64,000 nucleotides of DNA from Drosophila pseudoobscura (Eukaryota; Arthropoda; Insecta; Diptera; Drosophilidae): the NCBI RefSeq assembly GCF_009870125.1, contig NC_046681.1, positions 14,087,001-14,151,000 on the forward strand, written 5' to 3'. Positions 25,517 to 39,266 of the stretch are shown here, one piece after another (position 1 is the stretch's first letter; every line of letters starts with the position of its first letter). A program made the position numbers and the translations under genes. The notes under the pieces were generated by a model that was not told the DNA's origin, searched no databases, and worked only from the letters and a program-made list of their open reading frames with translations.

Positions 25517-26505
25517 ATGCAGTGTTCCATTGTTTTCATATTATTTGCGATAACCTTCGGGAGATCCCTGTCAGGGCATTGTGAGGTGAGTGCAACATTC
25601 AGTTTATTGACTACATAAATCTAAAGAACATTAATGCGCCCCAATAGGTGGATGAATCTCAACATGAGTGCGGAGGATACTGTTACGTAGCTGTGAAACC
25701 GGTCCTGGAGTACCTCGCCATCCTTCAAAACCGAGTGGAGTCCTACGAGGCCAAACAGCCCGCAGATACTCAATCAAGAATCGCGGAAATGGACAAAAAG
25801 TTGGAGACTCTAGGAAGAGAGTTGGAAATCCAGCAGGAATTGAAAAAGAGCTCCCAACAGGTAGATACTCTCTCACCATTGGCCGAAATTGAAAAAAACG
25901 AAAAACTAGAGGCAGGATTAGAAAGGATCCAGCAGGAGTTGGAAAAGAGCTCCAAGCAGATGGCAGATACTCTATCAAAAATCGCGCAAATAGACGAAAA
26001 GCTATACGCTCAAGGACGACAGATAGAGATCCAGCAGGAGTTGACAAAGATCACCCACATGCGACTTCAAAGATTGTTGGTTTTCGAAAAAATTGGTTCC
26101 AAATACTATTACATAGAAAGAAAAATTAAAATGAACTGGAGCGATGCATTGCACAAATGCCGTGAGATGGGAGCTCATTTGGCGAGTCTGCAAAGCGAGG
26201 ATGAGATAAAGGCACTCTACAGGGTGCTGCAGCCAAACCAGTGGTATTGGATAGATTTGAACGATATAAAAAAGGATAGAGAGTTTATTTCGGCCACCAC
26301 TGGCTTGCCGGGAACATTCTTTCACTGGCATGAGAACGAACCCAATAACAAGGACAACTCTGAACATTGCGTCGAGCTATACACATTCATGTCTACCTCC
26401 CAAGCGTTGATGAACGACCAATCGTGCAGTGACGGGAATTTTTTTATTTGCCAGACATCCTGGGATAAAATACAACATAAGACGACTCAGATTATATTAC
26501 AATAA
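25517..26505 (+). CDS. secreted C-type lectin with coiled-coil stalk
   Basis: Two exons, 25517-25585 and 25648-26505; 308 residues. The first exon encodes a hydrophobic signal peptide (MQCSIVFILFAITFG). Residues about 44-160 form charged heptad-like helices with three imperfect repeats around IQQEL, probably an oligomerising coiled coil. The C-type lectin domain spans about 169-292, with Cys at about 194, 264, 283 and 291, the core YWIDL (WIGL position), EPN at 254-256 (mannose-type Ca site) and MND where WND is usual. The Drosophila coiled-coil lectin family (Acp29AB and lectin-2xx types) is similar in plan, and I could not assign an ortholog. The second exon starts at GTG, so it needs the first exon. 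The stop lies 63 bp from the 3' end of the opposing U2 gene. A decayed relative is at 9197-10150. Confidence 0.88.
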
Positions 26506-26568
26506 CAACAAAAATGTTAATCTCTCTCTCTCTCTCTCTCTTAAACTTGTGTGCGAATTGATTATTTA

Positions 26569-26760
26569 GTTGGGCCGAAATCCCGGCGGTACTGCAATAC
26601 CGGGCCAACCCGCGACAGAGGTGGAGCAAGCCCCTAGCACTCCGTCTGATTCCAAAAATCAGTTTAACATTTGTTGTTCTCCAATGGAGAAACTATCAGA
26701 TGTTAAGCTGATAAGAACAGATACTACACTTTGATCTTAGCCATAAGGCCGAGAAGCGAT
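26569..26760 (-). ncRNA. snRNA:U2: U2 snRNA, copy 2
   Basis: A second 192-nt U2 RNA with 5' end at 26760, identical by eye to copy 1 at 10251-10442, with the same GUAGUA branch-site region and Sm site. It is in the same orientation, displaced by 16,318 bp. Identity extends into the promoter to about -62 with a single C/T difference, then stops abruptly. The adjoining C-type lectin on the other strand is also duplicated, so the unit duplicated was lectin plus U2. Confidence 0.97.
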
Positions 26761-26801
26761 AACTTGAAGCTGGAAATCAGCCACCACCTGATGACTGTGC
26801 G

Positions 26802-26822
26802 GCTAGAACTGGTTGGGAATTA
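26802..26822 (-). promoter_or_regulatory. PSEA of U2 snRNA copy 2
   Basis: Minus-strand TAATTCCCAACCAGTTCTAGC-type element at -62 to -42 (an A replaces one G of copy 1). It is otherwise identical to the PSEA of copy 1 and at the same spacing from the RNA start. Confidence 0.85.
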
Positions 26823-29295
26823 TAGTGTCACAAATTGATTTCAACTATTATTGCTTACTTCAAGGGGTGGAATTTCACAAGGTTTATGGGCATATATATC
26901 TGCAGTGCTAAAGCCTCTGAAATGTCAGCAACTAAACGATTGGATTGAATGGAATAGAATAAAGAATTTAACTGTTTTAACTATAAGAATCAGTATGAGG
27001 TTAGTATAATTGTGTTACCTATGGAGAGCTGCATTAGCTAAATTTGAGGAACATTTTTCATCATTTATGATTAGCTAAAGGTTTAATTTCGTTCCGGTGA
27101 ACAAGAAACCCCTTTATTTTATAGGTATTTGAGAGACCCTCCCAAGCTATAACAAATATCAATTAGTCTTAATATTTTCTTTTTATTTATATGCGTTAAA
27201 TTAGTGTTGTTTGTAATGTTTCATTATAAAATATGTTAATGCAAAGTGTGTACTAATTCCATGACATCATCCATCATTTCTCATCCTCACAATTCATCTC
27301 CTATTCCAGTTTAATGATTGATTGATCTTTGCTCCTTTCATAAATAGTTTTTTTTAAGCGTTCTTTAAATTTTTTCCGCTATTCTTGTCGTTCTCAGTCA
27401 ATATGCAATATAATTGTGTATTCTTTCGTTTCTGTTTTCTTTTATTTTTTTTTATCAAAATATATCAAATGCTAACTTATGTTTTAAAGCTTTCTATTTA
27501 GTTATTGTATTACAATTCTGTTAATTTCCTTTATTTTTCCGTTTTGTGGTCTTTTCGTTTTTGAATTAGGCTTTCAATATAAAAACAATTTGGCAGCTGC
27601 TTCTGGAGTCAATTGAAAATGCAATTACTTGTTTTATTTGATTTTTATCTACTTTTCCGCCTTTGAATACACGAGTATATATGAATTTTATCTAGTAGTC
27701 AAATCTAAGCACTAGCCACACATTAAAATTCCTATATTTAGTTTGTCTTTTACTGTTAGCTCTCGTTTTAGTTTATGTTTGATTTGAAAACATTTTTGAT
27801 TGGTCAAAGATAGGATTAAGGGGTTTATTCTAATCCAATACTGTGTACGCGCTCAACAACAAGATAGATTTCCTTTGGGTCTCATACAACTTTAGGCTCA
27901 AAATTACAGGGCGGAGCAAAAAAAGACTTTAAAGGAATGAATCTTTAAATCCATTAAAAAATATATTCAGCAAGTTTCGAATACTTGAAAACATGTGCAC
28001 TCTTTTGGTGGTACAATTGGGAATCTCAGAAAAGATTTTATTACGAATTCTAGTGTAGAAATAATTTATAACTAAGAAAAAGTAAAAAATAAAGGATAAT
28101 CTCTACATATCTCTAAGAAATACATATATGCTTTTTCAACTATATTCAGCAATTGATGAAAAACACTACACTGCTTTTGTAGTACAACTAGGAATCTCAA
28201 AACAGACTGGAATTAGATTTCAATCGTACAATCAAATTATTAATTCATAGAAAGAAAAAGCAAATATTTTGTACAGCATTTCTAGGTGAAAAATCTATTA
28301 TATTTCCAGCTTTTCATTTCATAGCGAACTGTTACCAGTAAATGTTTCTTTTGTTCATGTAGACAACCATTAAGTGTGTTAATTAGTGTTACTACATCAT
28401 TAGGACTTATATTAGTAGAGTATTTTTTGTTTTTAATTGTCTTGAAAAAACCTCTATCAGACCTCAATCAAGTCGCGTACACAGACTTTTCAACTTGTAC
28501 TGTAGATATATATCTAGTTTTGTGTTATAGTTTTTATCCACTTAAAGAAACATTCAAGTGAAAAGCAAAGCCAAAGAACGAGTATTTACAAAGTGTATTT
28601 ATGGATCGAAGTGGGGACAATGCAATCGAGTTTATTGTTTTAAAAGATATAGTATGTATAAATTAATCGTTTAATCGTATAATAATTAACTTAAATACAA
28701 CTCGCTCAAAGTTGCTTGCAAAAGGCTTACAGAAAGCTCTTACGCGTCAAAAGAAAAATTAGAATTACAGAAAACATTCGAGAAACAAACAAAAAAATCA
28801 CAAAAATACAAATAAAAACCGAAATTTAATTAACTTTTTCAATGAAACGTAACACCTTTATGGGGGTATGAAATGCATTAACAATTTTCATCCACTTGGG
28901 GGGTATAGGATGGTCTTTTAGTTCAACTTTCTCTCTTCCATCTTGATGCTCTTCTTTCTCCAAAACAAAATTGAATTTTGCATACGATTTCAGGGCGCAA
29001 GGCGTTGTCATTATCATTATATATTATTCTTGCTATCCAGATCCGAATCCTCAGGCGGCATTTTATAGTATGTAGCTGAAAGTGTCTTTGGGGTTGCCGC
29101 TTGCGCCAGATATAAGAGAGAATTTCCAATGCTTAAAAGTACATGTTTTAGAAAACTAAATAAAATATATAGCATATATAATTCGCTGCCGAATCCATTA
29201 TTAAATGTGATTATATATATAGCAGAAGGCGTATAGCCGTCTGTCTCATTATTTCGATGCAATTTAGTTGGTAAGTTTTGTTCTTTACTTAAACT
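26823..29295. other. noncoding, CdGAPr 3' flank and probable 3' UTR
   Basis: About 2.5 kb, very AT-rich. The half next to 29295 is probably the CdGAPr 3' UTR, but no poly(A) site can be fixed. Two similar segments, near 27950-28030 and 28140-28210 (both with TATATTCAGCAA and GGTACAA/GTACAAC..GGAATCTCA), suggest a diverged tandem duplication. ORFs of 61-81 codons here have no recognisable content. Confidence 0.5.
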
Positions 29296-32200
29296 CTATT
29301 GGTTTTGTAAACGAGATTCGAACATCGCTGTCACATCGCGTATTGAGAATTGTGGTGAGATCTTTTCTCTGTTGCTGCAAGAGGGATATATGGTGCATAT
29401 TAATAGTCATAAAGGTCAATGGGATATCTCCATTTAACACTCACTTGGCGCTCGCATTGCTCTCGGCTGCCAACGAATTCCTTTGTGGCATGCGCTCACG
29501 CGGCAGGGGCTGCGGCGGTGGGCCACGCACCAGCCCAGACGACGATGACGACGACGATGCTATCGATGCTGACGATGATGGAGCTGCCTTCTGGTTGCCG
29601 TATTTCTGGGCAGCCGTTTTTACACTCAGAAGCGTTGTGCCCACACCACCTCCACCTGCAACTCCACCACCACTATTGGTATCACAATTTTGATTCTTCT
29701 CATCGGAAATGCTACGCACACGCTGCTGCTGTTGTCCCTGCTGTCCATTTCCTTGCCCCACATAATCGCTGGGCACTGTATGTAGTGTGCTCTCAGAGCC
29801 ACCGCCCGGTACACGGGCCAGTTGCTTCAGATTCATGTCCATGTCCTTTTGCAGTGAGTGCATATCACCGCGTGACTTGGATTTAATGCGCAACGACTCC
29901 GTGGCGGGGAAATTACTGTCGTCCGTTGAGTTCAGTTCCGTTTTCGATCGCGACTTCAATGTGTCGCCATGGTACTTCTGTGTCAACTGCTGGCGTCGCT
30001 CCTCCTTGATCTTCTCAATGCGCTCGCGATCGAGAATCACTCCCGCGACCACACTCTTTCGTCCGACAGGTGGGGGAAACGGTGTAGCTGATGCTGGCTG
30101 ATCTTTGGGTACATTATTCTGTATGAGGGAAATGCGATTCTCTGTGGTGGGAGTGATGGCAATCGGTTCGGGTTCGCCGCCGCCGCTGCTGCCGCGCTTC
30201 TGACAGATCTCCTCGGTGATGCTCATGCCCGGCAGCCTCTTTGGGGGATTCAAAGTCTTGGGACGCGTAAAATCGAAGCTCTTGCGGCGATTGTTCATTT
30301 CTGGCAGTTCTGGCAACTTGCTCAGCGACAGATCCTGCAACTGTTTGCCCCCAAACTCACGCACAAAGGCATTCTCGTCCAGCGAACGCGTGATCTTCTG
30401 TGCGTTGTTCAGTTTCTTTAGTGGAACAGGTGCGGGCATGGCCTTGGGCATGGACAGAGGCACACTCAACTCATTTGGCTTCTTCATGGAGCCGCCGCGC
30501 ACCGAAAAGTCAAAGCTGGGCAGCTGCTCCACGGGAGAACTCTCGAATTTATTGGCCAACTCCTTGACACTGAACGATGGCGATTTGCTGACTGGCATGG
30601 CTGGCATTGGTGCCAGATGGAGTTCTGTTGGCAGCTCGTGCTCCTGTTCCATGTTATCGGGCAAACTGTCGAGACTATCCAATTCGATTCGATCACTGTT
30701 GACGACTGGTTTGAGGTCTGGATCTAAAATGAGTTTCATTTCCTCGCCACGTAGATTTTCGTAGACTGTTTTCGGTTTACGTAGCTCAATGTTTTCGTAC
30801 AGCAATTGGGATTCCTGCTCATCGTCTTCGGTCAGTTCCTGATGCTCCAAGAGCTGTTGCTGTTGCTGCTGCTGCTGCTCCTTTTCCAATTGCAGCAATT
30901 GCTCTGTCATCTCTTCCGCCTTGCTGGCACACACATCGTGCTCCTCCTCCTCGATCTGCTTCAGACAGGGGGGCCGCGTCTCCTGGTCTCTCAGCATCAT
31001 CTGATTGACTTCCGTCACCGAATTGCGGAAGAGCTTCACCTGCTCGTACACGATATTCTCGTCAAAGTTGGTTTCCAGCAGCTTCTGCTGCGGCTTCTCC
31101 TTCTCCGGGGACTTGTATGTGATGCTTATGGTTGACTTAATGGGACTTGTGGCTGCCACCAGTTTGTGCAGTCCATTGCTGGGCGTCTGCTCAAAGTCCT
31201 CGTACACCGGGGAGCTCTCCTCTGTGGCCAGCAGCGAGTGCATGCTGAGATGCCGCTGCAAATGCTGGTAGCCGTATTCGCTGGGCGTTACCGACTGACT
31301 AGTGTTGTCCGTGAAATTCGAATTGTTGGGCGAGGCAGCGGCTGCTGCTGCCTGCAGTTGTTCCTTCACGGGCAATGTGGCCGCACGATTCGCGGGCTGC
31401 GGCAGGCGTGGCTGCACTGGTTGCAAATCTAAAGACAACTCTCGTTTCAGGGCATTCATATCACGCTGATCCATGTCTTGGTGATTGTTAAACTGAAACA
31501 CAGATCGTTAGAGTTGGAAAGAAGTATTGTTTCATTCACTTACATGCTGTCCCAGACTCTCATGAGAGCTACCGCCTCCCATCAGCAGCTGCTGCTGCAT
31601 GTTGGAGGATACCCCAGAGATGCCCGACATGGCTGAGGTTCGCATCAGTGGCTCCATATCGTATTGGGGTGTGGTCACAGCCGAACTGTTCTCAGAACTC
31701 TCCTCCGTGTCGCACAGCAGCAGGCTGTATCGTGGACTCCTTTGAGGCGTTGTGGGTGTGGCCACCGATAGCTTTCCCTGCGAATCGGTGGCATCTGGCG
31801 GCAGTTCCACTCGGGGTTTGGTGCGCATTGGTACCGTGTTATTGCTGAAAGAGATTACAGATGAATCACAGTTGATACAGAAGCCCTTCTTTTGTTCCAT
31901 GATCTACTCACTGCACTGCGGGACGTGGGGTCTGCTCTGGCTTCCCCCCTTGCTGCATGAACGTCCCCTGATAGCTAAATCTCTCCTTGGCCGCCTGCTG
32001 CTCCTTTCGCTTGGCCCCCAATTGCACTGAGGGATAGCTATACCGCGCCGAGGCAGGAGATGTGGGTCCTGGCGCATGCGACCTAGCGGGCTTCGGTGGC
32101 GGATGCACTTCCACGCTGGCAAACTGTTGCTGCACCGTCGGCGCATGCTCGGGCGTGCCGCAATCAATAAACTGTATATCGCAGAGCTGATCCTCCAGTT

Positions 32201-35200
32201 TGTAGCGCTTGCAGCAGTTCTCCGCACCCGCTGGCTCGTGGCCGCAATGGTGCTGCGGCCCCGGTTGAGCCGCTGCCGCCACGGCAGTGGCTGGCAATGG
32301 AAGAGGCAGGGCCCTGGCCGACGAGGGAGACAATAGATTGAGACGCGGCTGCTTCTTGGGACTGGGATTCACGCTGTTCGTCTGACTGGAGAACTCCTCG
32401 GGGCGGGCGCGCATTATCCTGCGCGTGGCGCATCCCGACGCCGGGGGGACGTTTTCTTTGCCCACACGCGGGGAACTGACGAGCGATTCGCTCTCCGAAA
32501 AGATGCGCATCTCCGGCTCCTCACGATCGAAATTGAGCCCCAGCTCTGAGAGCTCCCTCGAGGGGCAGGTGGTCACGTGTCCCCGCTGGGGGGACTGCAG
32601 CAGATCAAAGTACGAGTCATGGGAGACGCTGCGCGAATGACCCACTGTCCGCAGGCTGTCAATGGAATTGGAGCGTATGCACAGCTCCATGGGCTTGGGC
32701 TCTCGTTCGTGTGTCGTCTCCAGCAGCTCTATGGATTTGGGCTTGTCGTGCTTCGAGAGCTCCTTGCTGGCATGCGCATGGGAGGCCTGGACAAAGCTAA
32801 CGCGCGAGGACACAGGATCCAATTTTCCGACACCCGCTTCAATGGTGATCTTGTGGCTGGGATCGACATTGCCCTGACGCTGACTGCGCGTAAAAATCGA
32901 CTTCCATGAGGGCGTTTTGTCTGGTTTACGCTTCTGCCAGCTGCGTGGCGCCGACAGCACTGTGTGGTATTTGTCGGGGAGACTGGAGGGACCTCCCCCC
33001 ACCTCGATGTAAGATCCTATATTGGTGGCTGCGTTCCCAGCAGCAGCAGCGGCATTGGTGTTGCTGCTGCAGCTGCTCGCCAGCATGCTAATCGGCAGCG
33101 AATGCTTCAGATCTCCCCCCTCGATGCGTGAGTGTCGCTCTTGGGCCTCCTCCAGGCTGATGAGCTTGGCTCCTCCTGTGCTCAGGCTCTTGGGGCGCTC
33201 TACCATACCCAAAGATTGATCCTGTTCGCGTTGTTCTACCAGCAGGCTCTCGCAGTCGGTGAGTGACTCCAAACGGAGCTCTCCTCTCTCGCTAGGATTC
33301 AGTGCCACTGCCACTGGCAGCACACTGTGACGCTGGTCCTCCAGAGCATCGAATATGTTATGGCAATTCCGTATCAGGTACTCGGTGACCACGGCCTGGA
33401 CGCCAACGCCTCGAAGGGCGGCCACCCCACCAGACTCGAGGGCAGGGGAACGCAACAAATTGGGGGCCCAAACAATGGCCAGGTTCTTGTCCGTCATGCC
33501 AGTGCGTTCGTGATGCTGCGAGACCTTGTACAAATGCTCAGCCAGATATTTGAGGGTTCTACGGGAGGGAGAAAGAGTTATTATTTATGAAAGATCTCCT
33601 GCAACTCCTCCGATCCCTACCTGTAGTGTGGCGGCGGCAGCTTCAGTACCGTCTCCTTCATCAGCCTCAGACGCTCATCCGCCTCGTCGGCCTTCACCTG
33701 TATGGCCTCCACGAAATTGTCGTAAAGCTGGTAGGTGCACAGAGGATTTGGCAGCTCACGGAAGTACATTTTTAGCAACGAACTGACGGCATGGATGTCC
33801 TGTTTCATCTCCGGATTGCCTAGATCCGGGACTCGTTCCTCGTCAAAGGCGCGTCTCAAACGCTGGATATTCGAGGTGATGCCAGAGAGTCGATAGATGC
33901 CATCGATGACACCATAGTTCTCTATAAACTCCGCACAGGATCGCAGGACCATGGGTATATCCTGGCCGCTGTTCAGCAAATGTTCCGACAAATCGCAGTT
34001 GAACACCCGTTCGCGGTAAATGCCGCTCTGTTTGAGCCGTCGCCGCGACGGACGCGACAGGATAAAGGATCGAAAGAAGGCTATCAGCTTGCCATGTTTT
34101 CGCAGTACTGGCTTCGTGGGGGAGGCATCCAGATGGCCCACTAGGGGCGCTGGCATGGGGAAATTCCTCGGCACCTTGTCCCCAATGGTGGCCACGCACG
34201 ACTGCGGAAAGAAGCCCACCTCGTAGAGGGACTTTTGCAGATGGGACTTCTTGCCGCGCCACCAAATCGACTCGGCGGGACTGGGCATGTCGATCACTGA
34301 GATCATATCCCCCACTTCGATGTTTATTTCGTCCGGGGCCTGGGCCTGATAGCGCCTCACGCCATAAGCTGCCCCCACCGCCGGGGTGTTGATGGTTCGC
34401 TGCGTCTCGCCATCGGCCAGGGGCAGGCGTCGCCCCTTGTTGTCCAGCTGCAGCCACGTCAGGATGGTGCCGCAGGTCAGGGAATCAGAGGCAATCTTCG
34501 AGAAGCGCTCCAAGTACTTGCCCACCGCATACTCCACATCCGTTTCGCTCGGCAGCTCTTCGGCCAGCTCTGCCATGTTCCTCAGGCCACTGATCTTTCG
34601 ATCGTACACACAGCGATGCAGCATTTCGTCGAGCAGTTGCATATTCTCAAAGGATCTTTTGATCAGAAAGGGCTCGCAGCGCTGCGGACACACACGAATG
34701 ATGAACCAACAGCTCTCGGGGGAGAAGCTCCTCAGCGAGCTGTGCGGCAGATCCCCGCCAATCGACTGGGAGGCTATGCTGCTGCCCATGTGCTCGGACT
34801 TGTCATCCAGCAGCTGGACAGAGAGGGGTCCCAGTTGTACGCGCTCGTAGTGGAAATGTGCGCACTCCTCTAGCTTGGGAAAGCGACACGATTTCTAGGT
34901 AGACAAATCAAAACATGAATCAGTCTGAATACTGATGGAAAACTCAAGGAAACACTTACGGATGTGGTCAATGGCTGCACAGCCATATGCTGGCGACTGG
35001 GCTTTGGTGGCGGGGGCCCCATTGGCACACCCAATCCCAGACCCAATCCCAGTCCCAATTGTGGACTGCAGCTGGAGGATGCCTCGGTGGAGGCATTGGA
35101 GATTTGTGATGTGTTCATGGAAGCAAACATCTCCTGGTAGCTCAGGCCGGGCAGACTGTCCGCTGGCATTATTTTGAAATTCAACTGCGCGCTGATTGCC

Positions 35201-35352
35201 GCCGCCGGGGCATCCATTTCGAACTGCAGCGGGGGATGGGCATCCTTTGTGGTGGGATGGTGGCAGCCGGCAGCGGCGCCACTTCCGTCGGTTGTGGCCA
35301 ATGCATGCGAATGCAATTGCGATGCCAAGGACGCGCTCACCTTCTCGGACAT
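29296..35352 (-). CDS. CdGAPr: CdGAPr, PX-SH3-RhoGAP GTPase-activating protein
   Basis: Six coding exons: 35352-34960, 34894-33621, 33558-31912, 31844-31544, 31492-29445 and 29374-29296; all phases agree; 1,913 residues. It is a GAP for Rac/Cdc42-type GTPases (ARHGAP32/33 family) acting at the membrane or cytoskeleton. A PX-like region spans about 145-260, SH3 about 307-369 (YQAQAPDEINIEVGD..WWRGK) and RhoGAP about 430-630, with the arginine finger in GVIDGIYRLSG (Arg 466). The long C-terminal tail is low complexity, with repeated YENL/VYE Tyr motifs, Pro-rich blocks and a Gln run. The last exon (29374-29296) encodes SPQFSIRDVTAMFESRLQNQ. Without that splice the frame ends at once in TGA. The start is the ATG at 35352, 32 bases inside an exon whose acceptor is at 35385, so at least one 5' noncoding exon exists upstream. 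Confidence 0.94.
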
Positions 35353-38300
35353 GATCGCTTCGGCTCTCAAACAGTCAGCAACATCTGTACAAATAAATCC
35401 AGTAATAATAGAAATATTAGTGATGTTTTGTGACTGTAGGTAATTTATATATTATTCTCTAGTAATTTTCACAGATTTGTGAACCTTCAAATGACACTGA
35501 TTTCGCCAGTGGGTGATTAGAATTAAAATTAAAATCCCCCAACAATGGGGGAGACCTTCAATTACTATTCTGACTCTCAGGTTGCCTTTCGATTCCATTT
35601 GCATATACGGTGTACACTGTACAGTGTATTGACAAAGTATATGGCCATGTCTGTGGGAATTTCGACGAAATAATAAGAGTTCTAAAGAGCATAGCGCTAG
35701 CAAAATGTAAGAAACCCATGAGAGACCCAGCATGGAAGCAGTAATTACTTGAAGCCGGCTCCCAGTCTCTGACTATTCCCAGTAAGCTCCCACAGAAAGC
35801 ACAAAACTGAAGGAAAGTACACTCGTACTTCCCCGAGGCATCGTTTAAGCATTCAATGCTCGTTTAGGCCCGAAATCGCGTTTACTTTCTAATGGCACGC
35901 ACGATCTGTTTCTTTTATCAATTAACCCAAGCCCAGACCCCAACCCAGAGCCGCGACCCAATGGAACGGAACCAAGCCCCGGTCGGTGTCTGTCTGGCAG
36001 GCTGCCCGTTCCAATATGTTCTACTTTTTGGGGGGCTAGCGAGCGGGCTTCTACTCCACTCTCTCCTCCTGTGAGACCCACTCTCTCTCTGTCTGTGAAA
36101 TGGAACTCTCTGTGGTTCTCTGCTGCTGTTCCAAATGAAAGAATAAGGTCACTGGCTCAGACATCCTTTGTGGCATGGATATATGGCTGTGGCACTCGCA
36201 TATATCGCATCGTATCGTATCGTATCGTATCTCTTTCTATAAGTATATACAATAAATATTTATTAAGTTCAAGCCAGTTGGGGAATGGGGGATTGTTTAT
36301 CGAATGCGAAATGCATGCAGCAGCAGCAGGACAACCGATGATGACTCTTTCTTTGGTTCCAGACGGGCATAGTAAGAGTATTCGCTTTTATTAAGTATAT
36401 AGATTCCAGATTGGGTTCCACATTGGAGTATAGCCCACATTTAGACTTGGAATTTGAAATATATTCAAAATATATTCTTAAGAACCAAAGTGGCTTCCTG
36501 TCAGGGTATCAGCATCGGTGGCACTCACAGAAAAGACTTTTTCCTTTCTCGTTTTAGATGATCATCATGATGTTGCACATGGGGGGGGGGGGGGGGGGGG
36601 ATGCCTAGCGGTAGTTCTGATTTACAGGCAACACGAAATGCAATCGCCGCCAGGCTTTGGAGCATTTAAACTTTCATAAATTAAACAGAAAGACAGACAG
36701 ACGGCTGGGATGTAGGAGAGTGGGGTGAACAGGGGGAGCTGGCAGCAGAAACAGAGACAGAGCCCCAACGGGCCACGGGATGTGGCAGACGCGACAGACG
36801 AGACACCAACTTTTGCAGCTAACAAAATCATAGAGCGGGACGGATAAACGGGTTTTTCAACTCTCATAGGAGAGGCGATAGGAAGAGCTGCATCTCCCCA
36901 CAGAGAGAGAGAGAGAGGGAGGGAGAGACCATGCTCTGGGGGCCGTTCATCAAATGCAGCAGCAGCTCCCCAAAGCGCAACAAAACCATTAAAGCAAATG
37001 TTAACGCTAACGGTCTCAAAATGCAGCCTCATAAAGAAACGAAAAACAAAACAAAATATAAAAGAAAAACCAACGAAAAACGAGAAGAGTAAAGAAAATA
37101 AATGACAAAAAATAATCAATAAGTGTGCATATAAAATCGGATTTAAACAAACGGCAACGACCTGCCAGGGAAAAAATATACACACACATGGACAAAAAAA
37201 ATACAACTAAAGGCAATCGAAATAGTCCCATGCGACAACGCGATACCCTCCCTATTAATGGGTATCTGTAACTGTAACAAAAATATATGAAATATGATTT
37301 CATTTGAGTGAAAAATACTCGTATCGAAAGCTTTTCTATTAGGAGGGGAAAAAATCATATGAGAAGAGTTCTTAGGAAAAGTTCTCATTAACAAAAGTGT
37401 ACGCTTTAATTTTGATTTTATTATAATGATATAGGTGTATACGAATCTGGCAAATAAGAACAAGAAAGGAAGAACTTTAAAGGTTAATACAAAACAAGAG
37501 ACTATTTTCAGAATAAAATGAATAATTGATCAGAATCTATATAGCTATTATATGCTCCGAGATCCCAAAGAAGATATGTTCAAGGTCTAGATCGAATAGA
37601 TCATGAATACATTGCATATTAACGTACTTTATACATCCCTTAACACCTGTAATCTGTCATAAGTATACACAAATGAAATATACCCTCCTCATACCCTGCA
37701 AATATCAGACGTCAACGACCTGTGAGGAAAAACAAAAGATCTAACCATCGAAATGGCGCTCGTAGTCCGTTATCCAACAAATGAATGAATGAGTGTGCGA
37801 TAATATAACAGAATGTTATCCAATGAGTTTCCAAAGATTTCCTATTGTTCTCTGCCGTTGGGAAATCTCTAAAGAATAGAATATGATTTTATCTCTTTAT
37901 AGAATTTCACTTGGAGGATTACCTTAAACGCAATGTAGAGCCAGCCATTGCTGGTATTTTCGGTGTTTGGAAGTCAACTAATATTTGCTTGCTAGCGAAA
38001 CCCCAATTTATAGGCAGGGTCTTATCATCTTTCGAATTCGATTTCGGTTTCCTAGAACGTAGCAGGTCGAAAGCTAGAGATCTCGGGACGTGAAAATGGA
38101 AGGCCAAATGCAAGAAAAAATCCACCGATATTTCAAAAATTGCATATAATTCCAGGACTGGATTTCTTCATAGAAATCTTTTCTCCACGAATTATGGGTT
38201 CCCTGAATTCATATTTTTTTAAAGTTGAATTAAGTTTATTTTGAACTTTTCAAGGAAAATGTAATTGGAATTTGCCAAAATTCAAAAATAAGTTTTGGAG

Positions 38301-39234
38301 GTTGCAGGCAACTTTCAGTGTGGTTTCTGGGTTATGGGTTTCTTTCTTCTACGATATGATTTTCCCCCGAAGAATCTCTAAACGTGTCCATTCGCTTATG
38401 TAAAATTTTAACATCGAATTAACGTCTTTTGCACCCGAGGAACAGATCGCCTCAGATTTCCCAATCAATAGGTCTCCTGTAGTTGTTTTTGCTGTAGAAA
38501 ACATGTTTCCATGCTCAAACATTAAATTAATCTTGAAAATCAAGTGTTTGGCTAAAAAAAACACAATGTAACAATTGATTGCATCAAAAGTTGTTTGGAA
38601 ATACACGTATTTTCATCTCTCACAAAAGTTATGCCTCAAAAATCACATAATCACACTTGTTCACATAAGAGTCTGTCTGAAAAAAAAAAAAAAAACAACA
38701 AAAAGCCAAAATCGAGAGATGGTTGGTTGTTTTTTTATCTGCTAGCTGTAGCTGCTGTGCATATTCAATTTTCTCGATTGCTTGATTGCCCGATTGCAAT
38801 GAAGACATTTTCCCAGCCTCGAAGCTACGTTTTTTGGTTCATTTTGCTGCGGACCGAGACCGAGTCCGAGACCGGAGAGCCTCACTTTCTCCAATCAATT
38901 AAACACTGTCCATGTCCAACAGTTAGATCCCATGTCCAACAGTTTGTTTCGGGGGGTAAAACATTTCAATCGAGAGACTCATCTAATACTATGAAATAAC
39001 TTAATATTGGACAATAGTTAATGGTTTTTTAATGACTGTGTTTTCCTTCTGTTTTTCAGCTCTACTTTGCTGCTGCCTGCTCCATCTCCATCCCATCCCG
39101 TCGCTGTATTCTGACCCAATTCGATGGAGAAACTGAAAGCTGAAGTACATTTGACAATGATCTATAAAGAAAAGCAAGACTGGAATTGTTGGTGCGTGCG
39201 AGGAGGAGGAGGAGTGCAGTCTAACTAGATTCTC

Positions 39235-39266
<32 letters not shown>

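Noticed and set aside
28826-29262. Three overlapping minus-strand ORFs below CdGAPr
   Set aside because: They lie in the probable CdGAPr 3' UTR, in different frames, with no family resemblance.
29441-29443. TGA right after exon 5 as the end of CdGAPr
   Set aside because: It overlaps a GTGAGT donor, and the spliced exon at 29374-29296 encodes a conserved-looking C-terminus in the right phase. A shorter isoform is still possible.
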